DNA of 44,784 nt from Desulfobulbaceae bacterium (GTDB lineage: Bacteria; Desulfobacterota; Desulfobulbia; Desulfobulbales; Desulfocapsaceae). The notes under the pieces were generated by a model that saw nothing but the letters and a program-made list of their open reading frames with translations, did no database searches and was not told the DNA's origin. Each line of letters begins with the position of its first letter. Position 1 is the stretch's first letter. Location of the stretch: positions 1 through 44,784 of the forward strand of contig QZLB01000258.1 in NCBI GenBank assembly GCA_004796425.1. Reading direction: 5' to 3'. The position numbers were made by a program, and so were the translations under genes. Shown here piece after piece: positions 1-7,732 of this stretch.

Positions 1-78
1 ATGATTCTTGGCCGGACATTCTTTGTCCTCCGCACAATTCATGATAACCCAACATGGCAATTTTCCAAACGGTGACAT
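1..78 (-). CDS. Small cysteine-rich protein, two-CW-like (partial, leaves left edge)
   Basis: Only the first 26 codons lie in the window; the frame stays open to base 1. The ATG (78-76) is preceded by a strong GAGGAG Shine-Dalgarno sequence (90-85) six bases away. The visible peptide contains CW-V-I-M-N-C and later E-C-P-A. This spacing resembles the 'two-CW' family, in which C-W-E-x-x-x-C and a following C-P recur in small redox- or sensor-associated proteins common in Desulfobacterota. A candidate promoter lies at 113-141. The family call is inference from one half of the motif; the existence of a gene start is better supported than its function. Confidence 0.55.
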   Translation of the reverse strand, partial: MSPFGKLPCWVIMNCAEDKECPAKNH

Positions 79-112
79 CTTATGCTCCTCGAAAATGGTT
101 AATTGAGAGCTG

Positions 113-141
113 ATAGTAATAGAAAAGAAAGCACCGGGCAA
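113..141 (-). promoter_or_regulatory. Candidate sigma-70 promoter for the left-edge gene
   Basis: On the minus strand TTGCCC (141-136), a 17-base spacer and TACTAT (118-113) lie about 35 bases before the ATG at 78. This suggests that the left-edge gene is not simply the tail of the hisI-hisG-engB operon, whose last stop is at 244. Confidence 0.4.
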
Positions 142-243
142 GTAGCTTTTTCTATTTTTGTTACCGTAATTACGACTAAATTGGTTAATCGGCCGATTTT
201 AAATGAAATTTACTTGTGCGTCATGTGCGTGTTGTGTAACGCA

Positions 244-834
244 CTAGGCGATAAGTTGACCAATCTTATCCAGCAATTCATCTCTCCCTTCATGGCTTTT
301 CGCGGAGTAGACGATTCTTTGCTGTTTTGTCAGGCCATGACCGGAGTCAAGAATACGTGTTTGTTTTGCTCTGGCATTACCGGAAAGCTTATCTGCTTTC
401 GTGTAAACAACGATTGCAGGAATATTTTTACCCCGTAGCCATTGGATCAGTTCTGCATCACTCTTTTTTGCCTCATGTCTGATATCTACAATAACGACAA
501 CACCCATTAGCTGGTTCCGGTGTTCCAGGTAATTTGAAATCAAATCCCCCCAATGTTGCTGCATTGACTTAGATACCTTGGCAAAACCATAACCTGGCAG
601 GTCAACAAAAACAGAATGATCGCCAATTTGGAAAAAGTTCAGCCCTTGCGTTTTCCCAGGCCGACTGCTCACTTTAACCAGTTGTTTTCGATAGAGAATG
701 GAATTCAGCAGGCTTGACTTGCCGACATTTGATCTGCCTGCGAATGCAATCTCAGGCAGATCGGTATCGGGCAATTGAGATCCGTCATGCACACTTATAA
801 CAAATTTCGGTTTCGAGATATCAAACGTATCCAC
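244..834 (-). CDS. engB: Ribosome biogenesis GTPase EngB/YihA
   Basis: EngB is a small TRAFAC-class GTPase acting in late large-subunit (50S) assembly in the cytoplasm. The 196-residue protein has the normal family length and all the G motifs: G1 GRSNVGKSS (33-41), a G2 region with RPGKTQ (58-63), G3 DLPG (78-81), G4 TKAD (145-148) and a G5 SAK near 178. The start is GTG (834-832) with GAGG about nine bases upstream; no better ATG lies near the conserved N-terminus. It follows hisG after 32 bases on the same strand and is probably co-transcribed with hisI and hisG. Co-transcription does not imply a histidine-related function. Confidence 0.95.
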   Translation of the reverse strand: MDTFDISKPKFVISVHDGSQLPDTDLPEIAFAGRSNVGKSSLLNSILYRKQLVKVSSRPGKTQGLNFFQIGDHSVFVDLPGYGFAKVSKSMQQHWGDLISNYLEHRNQLMGVVVIVDIRHEAKKSDAELIQWLRGKNIPAIVVYTKADKLSGNARAKQTRILDSGHGLTKQQRIVYSAKSHEGRDELLDKIGQLIA

Positions 835-866
835 GATAAACTACCTCGAGTTGAAGATATGCGGAT

Positions 867-1739
867 TTAGATCACTTTGTTCAACGGGTATTCGATAATG
901 CCTTCTGCTCCGGCTTGGATCAGTCTGGGAATCAGATCTCTTACAATATCCTCTGATACCACGGTCTCAACAGAATACCATTTTTTCTGATAGAGGTTGG
1001 CTATGGTCGGTGCATTCAGGCTCGGGAGCAGTTCGACAATTGAATCGAGATATTTCTCATCAACATTCATTTTAAGACCGACAATGCGGTCTGCATTCAA
1101 AGCGCCAAGCAGAAGGGTAGATATGTTCTCAATCTTCTGTCTCTTCCAGGGATGGTTCCAGGCTTCTTTATTCGCGATCAGCTGGGTATTCGATTCCATC
1201 AGCTCATGGATGATTCGTAAGCCGTGCGCACGAATGGTGCTTTCTGTCTCGGTTACTTCTACCACCGCATCCGCCAGGCCGGATACCACCTTAGCCTCGG
1301 TCGCACCCCATGAAAATTCAATATCCACATCGATTTTCTTTGATTCAAAAAACTGTTTGGTCACATTAACCAGTTCGGTGGCAATCTTTTTGCCTTGTAA
1401 ATCTTCCAAACTCTTTATATCAGAGTCCCCCGCTACCGCAATTACCCAGCGCGTTGGTTTTCTACTTACTTTAGAGTAAATTAAATCTGCGACGATCACC
1501 GCATCTGAACCGTTTTCCTGCGTCCAATCCTTACCGGTTATGCCCGCATCAAGCATGCCGCTCTCAATATATCGGGACATCTCCTGAGGTCTGCATATCG
1601 AACAATCTAGTTCCGGGTCATCAATTTTAGGGAAATAATTTCTGGCGGCAGGTTTAATAAGCCAACCTGCTTTCTCGAACAATTCAATCGTTGCTTTCTC
1701 AAGGCTTCCTTTGGGTAATCCCAATTTAAGTAAATTCAT
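867..1739 (-). CDS. hisG: ATP phosphoribosyltransferase, long (HisGL) form
   Basis: HisG catalyses the first step of histidine synthesis, joining ATP and PRPP to give phosphoribosyl-ATP. At 290 residues this is the long form: two periplasmic-binding-protein-like catalytic lobes (about 1-210) followed by a C-terminal ACT-like regulatory domain (about 213-287) that normally binds histidine for feedback inhibition. It therefore should not need a HisZ partner. The N-terminal LGLPKGSL, the GITGKDW segment and the E-V-T-E-T-E-S-T PRPP-binding loop are visible. The ATG at 1739 has GGAG five bases upstream. It lies 30 bases after hisI and 32 before engB. Confidence 0.95.
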   Translation of the reverse strand: MNLLKLGLPKGSLEKATIELFEKAGWLIKPAARNYFPKIDDPELDCSICRPQEMSRYIESGMLDAGITGKDWTQENGSDAVIVADLIYSKVSRKPTRWVIAVAGDSDIKSLEDLQGKKIATELVNVTKQFFESKKIDVDIEFSWGATEAKVVSGLADAVVEVTETESTIRAHGLRIIHELMESNTQLIANKEAWNHPWKRQKIENISTLLLGALNADRIVGLKMNVDEKYLDSIVELLPSLNAPTIANLYQKKWYSVETVVSEDIVRDLIPRLIQAGAEGIIEYPLNKVI

Positions 1740-1769
1740 ATATTCTCCAACAGTACAGCGTGATTCTCG

Positions 1770-2144
1770 CTAATATACGTCTTTAGGATCGAACACCTTT
1801 TCCGCAATTTCCTGCAAAGTAGTGCCCTCAACTTTTCTATAAAAACATGACTGATACCCTTTATGGCATGCAGCATCACCTTTTTGCTCCACCTTATAAA
1901 TGATGGTGTCCTCGTCACAATCAACCAGTATTTCTTTGACTACCTGCACATGACCGGAAGTTCCACCTTTATGCCAAATTTCCTGTCTGGAACGGCTCCA
2001 ATAATGTGCTTCACCTGTTTCCAGTGTACGAAGCCATGCAGTCTTGTTGACATACGCAAGCATGAGAACCTTACCGCTCTCATCATCTTGAGCAATTGCT
2101 GGGATCAGTCCATCTGCCGTTTTTTTAAAATTGAGCTCTATCAT
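1770..2144 (-). CDS. hisI: Phosphoribosyl-AMP cyclohydrolase
   Basis: HisI opens the adenine ring of phosphoribosyl-AMP, the third step of histidine synthesis. The protein carries the HYWSRSRQ-x-x-W-HKG-x-T-S-G-H segment, the metal-binding D-C-D-E-D, and the catalytic-region cysteines in G-D-A-A-C-H and Q-S-C-F-Y-R. The frame is open upstream to a TTG at 2216, but family members begin close to MIELNF, which matches the ATG at 2144 (124 residues). The alternative ATG at 2162 adds six residues. A minus-strand promoter predicted at 2225-2253 would start transcription near 2218, arguing against the TTG. There is no fused HisE domain. It is probably the first gene of hisI-hisG-engB. Confidence 0.92.
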   Translation of the reverse strand: MIELNFKKTADGLIPAIAQDDESGKVLMLAYVNKTAWLRTLETGEAHYWSRSRQEIWHKGGTSGHVQVVKEILVDCDEDTIIYKVEQKGDAACHKGYQSCFYRKVEGTTLQEIAEKVFDPKDVY

Positions 2145-2224
2145 CTTCAAACCTGAATTCATCTGTTTCGGTTCACCGATAAACCGATATTGTGTTATGC
2201 CATCACTATATGACAAGGGGGGTT

Positions 2225-2253
2225 ACTCTATGATTGTCTGGCCTTTTTGTCAA
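2225..2253 (-). promoter_or_regulatory. Sigma-70 promoter for hisI-hisG-engB
   Basis: On the minus strand a perfect -35 TTGACA (2253-2248), a 17-base spacer and TAGAGT (2230-2225) precede hisI. The predicted start, near 2218, leaves a leader of about 55 to 75 bases to the preferred hisI ATGs. It is arranged back-to-back with the FKBP promoter at 2278-2306. Confidence 0.6.
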
Positions 2254-2277
2254 GAATCCTTACGCATTCATAATTAT

Positions 2278-2306
2278 TTGACAGCGATTAAATCCATCAC
2301 TACTAT
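2278..2306 (+). promoter_or_regulatory. Sigma-70 promoter for the FKBP gene
   Basis: TTGACA (2278-2283), exactly 17 bases, then TACTAT (2301-2306). The predicted start is near 2313, giving a leader of about 80 bases. The match is near-consensus and lies in the divergent intergenic region between hisI and the isomerase gene. Confidence 0.7.
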
Positions 2307-2391
2307 TAACCATCCATCGACAAACGCAACCCAGGTCTCTGAATAACTTGTAGAACCTTGGGAAACTAATTCAAACACTAAGACAAGAGTT

Positions 2392-2832
2392 ATGACAACT
2401 TTAAAAAACGGCGACAAGGTTCATATTTCATTTGTTGGTACCCTTGACAACGGTGATATCTTCAAAGAGATCAAGGATGATGATAATTACGTCGTTACAA
2501 TCGACAACAATGAACTTCCACCAACCATTGAAACTGATATTATTGGCATGGAAGAAGGTGAAGAAAAAAAAATCCGTGTTCCACCCGATGAGGGCTATGG
2601 TCCACGACTTAAAGACTTGCTACACGAAGTACCTGTCTCATCGTTCGGCGACAAAATCACACCAAAACCCGGCATGATTCTATCCCAGAAAGTTGAGAAG
2701 GACGGAGCCGAGCACACAGTTCCTGCCACTATTATGGAAGTAAAAGATGACATTGTTGTTATTGACTACAACCACCCCATGGCAGGGCACTTTCTTAATT
2801 ATGCTATCAAAATTATAAAGATTCTCAATTGA
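2392..2832 (+). CDS. SlyD-like FKBP-type peptidyl-prolyl cis-trans isomerase
   Basis: The 146-residue cytoplasmic protein has no signal peptide. It shows an FKBP core split by an insert-in-flap chaperone domain, as in SlyD: the N-terminal half has G-D-K-V-H-I-S-F-V-G-T-L-D-N-G, the middle has D-E-G-Y-G-P-R, and the SlyD hallmark D-Y-N-H-P-M-A-G is near 124-131. The family catalyses proline isomerisation and acts as a folding chaperone. The histidine-rich metal-binding tail of E. coli SlyD is absent, so a nickel role is not indicated. It is a single-gene unit with its own promoter and terminator. Confidence 0.9.
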   Translation: MTTLKNGDKVHISFVGTLDNGDIFKEIKDDDNYVVTIDNNELPPTIETDIIGMEEGEEKKIRVPPDEGYGPRLKDLLHEVPVSSFGDKITPKPGMILSQKVEKDGAEHTVPATIMEVKDDIVVIDYNHPMAGHFLNYAIKIIKILN

Positions 2833-2848
2833 TCATTCCCACCTGACT

Positions 2849-2887
2849 GTGGGTACTCTGGTCCAGGATGTACCCACCCCCTCTTTT
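2849..2887 (+). terminator. Rho-independent terminator after the FKBP gene
   Basis: An 8-bp stem GTGGGTAC (2849-2856) pairs with GTACCCAC (2870-2877) around a 13-base loop, followed by a C/T-rich run ending in five T's (2883-2887). It separates the isomerase gene from the cheA operon. Confidence 0.7.
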
Positions 2888-2928
2888 TCGCATTACCCTT
2901 CGATCTGTTTATTTTTCTTTAAAAATCT

Positions 2929-2958
2929 CCTGTACATTATTGTACTGGTATGTATAAA
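2929..2958 (+). promoter_or_regulatory. Possible cheA promoter with overlapping inverted repeat (weak)
   Basis: A TATAAA (2953-2958) is preceded at 16 bases by TGTACA (2931-2936), a weak -35. The stretch 2929-2948 is an imperfect inverted repeat built from two GTAC cores (8 of 10 positions match between half-sites). The terminator at 2849-2887 means cheA needs a promoter in this interval, but no strong sigma-70, sigma-54 or sigma-28 element is present. Confidence 0.3.
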
Positions 2959-3003
2959 ATTATTTAGTTGCTTAGTAAATTCATTCAGTTTCAGGAGATG
3001 GAT

Positions 3004-6000
3004 ATGCAAATAGAAGATGATGAAATATTGCAGGGATTCATAGAAGAGTCGCTTGAACATCTTGCCGATATCGAAAACGATTTGCTCTCGATTGAGGAAG
3101 GTGGAGAAAACATTGACGAGGACCTTGTGAACAAGGTTTTCAGGGCTGCCCACTCAATTAAGGGTGGTGCCGGATTCATGGGCCTTACCAAGATTCAAGA
3201 ACTCTCTCATTCAATGGAGAATGTACTTGGTCTGATCCGAAGTAAAAAACTGATCCCCACCCCTGAGATAATCAATGTACTCCTACTCGGTTCAGATCAA
3301 CTGCAAAGTATGATTGAGGATGTGCAGAACAGCAATGACGCAGATATTGAGGCTCATCTCATTCCGCTCAATGATATTTTTGACGGCAAGTTTGATCAGC
3401 CTACAGCCGGTGCTCCTGCAGCGGCCCCCAAAACCCCAGCTGATCCGGAACCTGCATCGGCTGCAGAACCTGAGCCTCATCAACCTGAGCCGGAGCCAGC
3501 GCAACCCGAACCAGAGCCGGTTGCTGAGTTTAACCCGCAGCCAATCGAGGAGGATATCAGCCCGGACGATCCGGAAATCCTGCTCGACGATGAGATTCTT
3601 GAGAATGAAACTCCTCCAGAAATCATCGAACCCGATCCAATTGAAATACCAGAAGAGAAACCTGAACCACAATTAACCGCCCAAAGTGCAGCTCCACCTC
3701 AGGTTTCACCTTCCGCGCAACCACAGAATCCTGGCATGCCCAAAGATGCCCCCGGCAGCGCTCCTGCCAAAGTTGAAACTTCGATTCGCGTACATGTAAG
3801 TCTTCTAGATTCCTTGATGACACTTGCCGGAGAACTGGTATTATCCAGAAATCAACTCTTGCAGACAATAGGCTCCGATGATCTGAGAAATGCAGAAGCA
3901 GTTGGCCAGCGCATAGACCTGATCACCTCCGAATTGCAAGAGGCGATTATGCTCACCCGGATGCAGCCTATTGGTAACGTTTTTAACAAATTCCCACGCG
4001 TTGTCCGCGATTTATCCAAAAAACTTAAAAAGAAAATCGACCTAACAATTGTTGGGAAAGATGTCGAACTCGATAAAACTATCATCGAGGCGATCAATGA
4101 TCCGCTCACCCATCTGATCAGGAATTCTGTCGATCACGGTATCGAGTTACCTGAAGACCGTAAGAAGATCGGTAAAACTGAAAATGGGTTGGTGATATTA
4201 AAAGCCTTCCATGAAGCAGGACAAGTCGTTATTGAAATAAGTGATGACGGTAAGGGTATAGACGGTGATGCCTTGGCTGCAAGTGCTGTTAACAAAGGGT
4301 TACTAACCGTCGAACAAACCCAGGCGATGTCAGACAAGGAAAAGGTAAATCTCATTTTCCTGCCCGGCTTTTCGATGGCCAAACAAGTTACAGATGTTTC
4401 CGGTCGCGGCGTAGGCATGGATGTCGTGAAAACCAACCTTGATCAGCTTGGCGGTCATGTTGATATCATTTCTGAGGTTGGCAAGGGCTCGACAATTTCT
4501 GTTAAATTACCACTGACTTTGGCGATCATCCCATGCCAGATTATAATGACCGGTGGCGAGCGATACGCGATACCACAGGTTAACCTTGAAGAGCTGCTCA
4601 GGATTCCGGCGAGCCAGGTAAAAGAGCGTGTTGAACGGGTTGGAAATGCTGAGGTAGTAAGGCTTCGAGGGAATCTTCTCCCACTGATTAGACTGGCAGA
4701 TGTCATTGGTGCTGAACGGACCTACTATGATCAGACCAGTGATGACTTTAAACCCGATCGCCGTGAGCAAATCAGTGACAGAAGGAGCCAAGAATCACCA
4801 CTCTTTAATAAAAAAGACTCCTCAGACTCTACAGAACCGAGTGAGGACACCTCAGAGCGCAATGGATCGGATCGAAGATTTTCTGCTTCTTCCGCATTGA
4901 ACATAGTCGTAGTATCCACAGGATCAATGAAATATGGGCTGATCGTTGATAAATTGCAGGATTCAGAGGAAATCGTCATCAAACCCCTAGGCCGGCATTT
5001 ACAACAGTGTAAAGGCTATGCCGGAGCTACCATTATGGGAGACGGACGTATCGCTTTGATTCTTGATGTTTCAAATATTTCCAGGATGGCCCACCTTACC
5101 TCACTAGATGGTTCAGACAGAGCATCTGAAGTTGCACTGGCAGCTGAAGAAGCAATTCGGGCGAAGAAAGATAAGCAGGCACTGCTCATCTTTAGAAGTT
5201 CTGAAGACGAACAATTCGGCGTCCCACTTAATCAGGTGGAACGAATCGAAAAAATCAAACGTTCCGAGGTTGAAGACCTTGGTGGTAAACGGATCATGAA
5301 ATATCGTGGCGGCAGTCTCTCGCTTATGTGTATCGATGATGTTGCCATGGTCAATCCCATCGCTGACCATGACGATCTGCTCGTCATCGTCTTCAATATT
5401 GCATCGCGCCCGGTTGGACTGCTTGCTATCGGGCCGGTAGATGCGGTCGAAATTGCCGCTGATATTGATGATGTTACCCTGAAGCAAACCGGTATCATGG
5501 GATCATTTATCATCAATGACCATACCACCCTGCTGGTTAATGTTTTTGAACTCACCCAGACCCTCTATCCTGAGTGGTTTGAAGATCGAGAGGTCTTCGA
5601 ATTTGATGAAGCAACTGAGGGCAGTGCACCGACGATTCTGATTGCAGAAGATTCGAACTTCTTCAGAAACCAGGTTAAAGGATACATGACTGAATCTGGG
5701 TACGAGGTACTTGAGGGAGAAGATGGACAGGTAGCCTGGGAACTACTCCAGGAAAATTTCGAAGATATTACGCTGGTGGTCACCGACATTGAGATGCCAA
5801 ATATGAACGGTTTTGAACTGACCCAGCAAATCAAATCAGACCCTCGTTACAGCAGTATGCCGGTTATAGCCCTCACAACCCTGGCAGGTGAAGAGGATAT
5901 TGCCAAAGGCAAAGCGGTCGGCGTTGACGAGTACCACATTAAGCTCGATAAGGAAAAACTTATGGCAGCCGTCCACGATTACGTGAAACGACTCCACTAA
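3004..6000 (+). CDS. cheA: Hybrid chemotaxis histidine kinase CheA with C-terminal receiver
   Basis: CheA autophosphorylates on its Hpt histidine and passes phosphate to CheY/CheB-type receivers. In the 998-residue form: Hpt domain (about 5-115, His50 in AAHSIKGG), a Pro/Glu-rich linker (about 130-255) with no evident P2 domain, dimerisation helices (about 260-320), and an ATPase domain with N box around N374/H378, DDGKGID (414-420), GRGVGMD (467-473) and GKGSTISVKLP. A CheW-like domain (about 510-700) is interrupted by a charged Ser/Asp-rich insert (580-628). A second CheW-like region follows (about 723-855), then a receiver (about 876-998, Asp928, acidic pair E882/D883, K980). The ATG at 3004 is chosen because AGGAG (2993-2997) lies six bases upstream. 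A TTG at 2968 and an ATG at 2998 are in frame but poorly spaced. It is the first gene of the che operon. Confidence 0.95.
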   Translation: MQIEDDEILQGFIEESLEHLADIENDLLSIEEGGENIDEDLVNKVFRAAHSIKGGAGFMGLTKIQELSHSMENVLGLIRSKKLIPTPEIINVLLLGSDQLQSMIEDVQNSNDADIEAHLIPLNDIFDGKFDQPTAGAPAAAPKTPADPEPASAAEPEPHQPEPEPAQPEPEPVAEFNPQPIEEDISPDDPEILLDDEILENETPPEIIEPDPIEIPEEKPEPQLTAQSAAPPQVSPSAQPQNPGMPKDAPGSAPAKVETSIRVHVSLLDSLMTLAGELVLSRNQLLQTIGSDDLRNAEAVGQRIDLITSELQEAIMLTRMQPIGNVFNKFPRVVRDLSKKLKKKIDLTIVGKDVELDKTIIEAINDPLTHLIRNSVDHGIELPEDRKKIGKTENGLVILKAFHEAGQVVIEISDDGKGIDGDALAASAVNKGLLTVEQTQAMSDKEKVNLIFLPGFSMAKQVTDVSGRGVGMDVVKTNLDQLGGHVDIISEVGKGSTISVKLPLTLAIIPCQIIMTGGERYAIPQVNLEELLRIPASQVKERVERVGNAEVVRLRGNLLPLIRLADVIGAERTYYDQTSDDFKPDRREQISDRRSQESPLFNKKDSSDSTEPSEDTSERNGSDRRFSASSALNIVVVSTGSMKYGLIVDKLQDSEEIVIKPLGRHLQQCKGYAGATIMGDGRIALILDVSNISRMAHLTSLDGSDRASEVALAAEEAIRAKKDKQALLIFRSSEDEQFGVPLNQVERIEKIKRSEVEDLGGKRIMKYRGGSLSLMCIDDVAMVNPIADHDDLLVIVFNIASRPVGLLAIGPVDAVEIAADIDDVTLKQTGIMGSFIINDHTTLLVNVFELTQTLYPEWFEDREVFEFDEATEGSAPTILIAEDSNFFRNQVKGYMTESGYEVLEGEDGQVAWELLQENFEDITLVVTDIEMPNMNGFELTQQIKSDPRYSSMPVIALTTLAGEEDIAKGKAVGVDEYHIKLDKEKLMAAVHDYVKRLH

Positions 6001-6013
6001 GTATCTCTCATCG

Positions 6014-6053
6014 TTATATCTATCATCCTTCTTTTGAAAGGTGATAGATATAA
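6014..6053 (+). repeat. Long imperfect hairpin between cheA and cheW
   Basis: Two 18-base arms (6014-6031 and 6036-6053) around a TTTT loop pair at 17 positions: 16 Watson-Crick pairs and one G-U pair, with one C/A mismatch. It begins 13 bases after the cheA stop and ends 43 bases before the cheW ATG. No T-tract follows, so it does not look like an ordinary intrinsic terminator. It may affect mRNA processing or the relative expression of cheA and the genes after it. Confidence 0.65.
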
Positions 6054-6096
6054 CAGCAGCGTTAAGGCTCACTACAAACACCAGGGAAAGCAGACC

Positions 6097-6552
6097 ATGT
6101 CAGAGCAAACAAAAGGACCAATCAACAATATCGTAGAACTTGCGACCTTCTATGTTGGAGATGCACTCTGCGGGATGGATATCTTGAAAGTTCAAGAGAT
6201 TAATAAGCTACTGCAAATGACGAAAGTTCCACAAGCGCCAGAATATGTCATCGGTATATTGAATCTTCGTGGACAAATCGTCACCATTATCGATCTTGGC
6301 AAAAAACTTGGCCTTGGTGAAACCGACCTCACCCAGGACCCAAGAAACATTATCGTCAACGACTCGGGAAGCCATGTCGGTCTGCTCGTCAAAAAGATTG
6401 GTGACGTCGTCCCGGCAAACATGGAAAAAAGTGAACCGGCACCAGCAAATATGCAGGGGATACAGGGAGAATTTTTCACTGGAGTCTATAAAACCGAAAG
6501 CGAACTGATTGGCATACTTGATGTTGAAAAAGTTTTGAGTATCGAGGAGTAG
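6097..6552 (+). CDS. cheW: Chemotaxis coupling protein CheW
   Basis: CheW links CheA to chemoreceptor tips in the cytoplasmic signalling array. The 151-residue protein is a single CheW domain: it opens with an F-Y-V-G-D-A-L-C-G-like strand and carries the hallmark G-I-L-N-L-R-G-Q-I-V-T-I-I-D-L-G near residues 51-66. The ATG at 6097 has AGGGAA about eight bases upstream and gives the usual family length. An in-frame start at 6034 would lie inside the hairpin at 6014-6053 and is less likely. It is the second gene of the che operon, ten bases before cheB. Confidence 0.95.
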   Translation: MSEQTKGPINNIVELATFYVGDALCGMDILKVQEINKLLQMTKVPQAPEYVIGILNLRGQIVTIIDLGKKLGLGETDLTQDPRNIIVNDSGSHVGLLVKKIGDVVPANMEKSEPAPANMQGIQGEFFTGVYKTESELIGILDVEKVLSIEE

Positions 6553-6562
6553 CCAATACCCC

Positions 6563-7690
6563 ATGGTTTTAAAGAAAAAAATTAAAGTCCTGGTCGTTGA
6601 TGACACGATTGTTTACCGCAAAGCCGTTTCTGATATCATAAACGAACTACCGAACACCGAACTGGTCGGTGTCGCCCACAACGGCAAAATTGCACTTTCA
6701 AAAATCGCTTCCCTGAAACCTGACCTGATCACCCTTGATGTCGAAATGCCGGTGATGAATGGCATTGAGGTCTTGTCAGAGCTTCAGAAAATGCAATCGA
6801 AAACCTGTGCAATCATGTTGTCGACTCTCACTTCTGAGGGGAGCGACATGACGTTGAAGGCGCTCGAACTAGGAGCGTTTGATTTCATCCTCAAACCCCA
6901 ACAGAGTGCCAGTCAGGCAGAAGGTAAAAAGACACTGAAGGCGTTACTTGAACCAATCATTACCGCCTTTGGCAAATCCACCAACGTTTCTAGTATTCTT
7001 AGATCCTCAAGTCCAACACTTTCCAAGGGTGTAACAACAACTTCGCTCTCGCGACCAGCACAAAAGCCACTGCGTTCATTAACCCCAAGTAAGCGGAGTA
7101 CACAACGGACAGGTAAATCTGAGATTGTTACTATTGGCATTTCGACCGGTGGCCCCAATGCACTTGGCCAGATGCTCCCCTATTTGCCTGGTGATATAGG
7201 CGTGCCGGTATTAATTGTTCAGCACATGCCTCCGGTTTTCACCAAATCACTGGCTGCAAGCCTAGACAAGAAATGTGCCCTCACCGTAAAAGAGGCCAAA
7301 GATCGAGAACCGATCCAACCCAATACCGTTTATATCGCACCAGGTGGGAAGCAAATGAAACTTGCAGCAGGAGCCGATGGACAAACGCGTCAGATTAAGA
7401 TCACCGATGATCCTCCTGAAAATTCATGTAAACCTGCGGTTGATTATTTATTTAGATCCGTTGGTGATTACTACGTCAACCGTACTACTGCCGTGATCAT
7501 GACAGGAATGGGATCAGACGGTACGAAAGGTCTTGAAGTCCTCAAAAACAAAGGTGCCATAGTTATTGCTCAAAATGAGGCGACCTGCGTTGTTTATGGT
7601 ATGCCGAAAGCACCTATCGAACAAGGACTGGCCGATAAAATCGTGCCCTTGAACAAAATTGCCGATGAAATTGTCAAAACAGTCAAATGA
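6563..7690 (+). CDS. cheB: Receptor methylesterase/glutamine deamidase CheB
   Basis: CheB removes methyl groups from receptor glutamates and is activated by phosphorylation from CheA. Residues 5-125 form a receiver (D14/D15 acidic patch, phospho-acceptor D59, K111). A linker of about 60 residues rich in Ser/Thr/Arg leads to the C-terminal esterase domain (about 185-375) with the catalytic triad S194 (ISTGGPNA), H221 (VQHMPP) and D319 (MTGMGSDGTKG). A GAGGAG sequence overlapping the end of cheW lies 13 bases before the ATG, which is rather far. Length (375 residues) and domain order are typical. Confidence 0.95.
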   Translation: MVLKKKIKVLVVDDTIVYRKAVSDIINELPNTELVGVAHNGKIALSKIASLKPDLITLDVEMPVMNGIEVLSELQKMQSKTCAIMLSTLTSEGSDMTLKALELGAFDFILKPQQSASQAEGKKTLKALLEPIITAFGKSTNVSSILRSSSPTLSKGVTTTSLSRPAQKPLRSLTPSKRSTQRTGKSEIVTIGISTGGPNALGQMLPYLPGDIGVPVLIVQHMPPVFTKSLAASLDKKCALTVKEAKDREPIQPNTVYIAPGGKQMKLAAGADGQTRQIKITDDPPENSCKPAVDYLFRSVGDYYVNRTTAVIMTGMGSDGTKGLEVLKNKGAIVIAQNEATCVVYGMPKAPIEQGLADKIVPLNKIADEIVKTVK

Positions 7691-7732
7691 ATTACCGAAA
7701 CGATTCTCCTAACGGATAATATTGGGCGATAA

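Noticed and set aside
103-438. A 111-codon plus-strand frame overlapping engB.
   Set aside because: It is antisense to the well-conserved engB for most of its length and has no family features or ribosome site; it is a shadow frame.
997-1479. Long plus-strand frame opposite hisG.
   Set aside because: hisG is complete and conserved on the minus strand; the opposite frame lacks a domain and a start site.
7631-7638. Perfect GCCGATAA inside cheB.
   Set aside because: No TAAA-like -35 lies 15-16 bases upstream, and it is within coding sequence.
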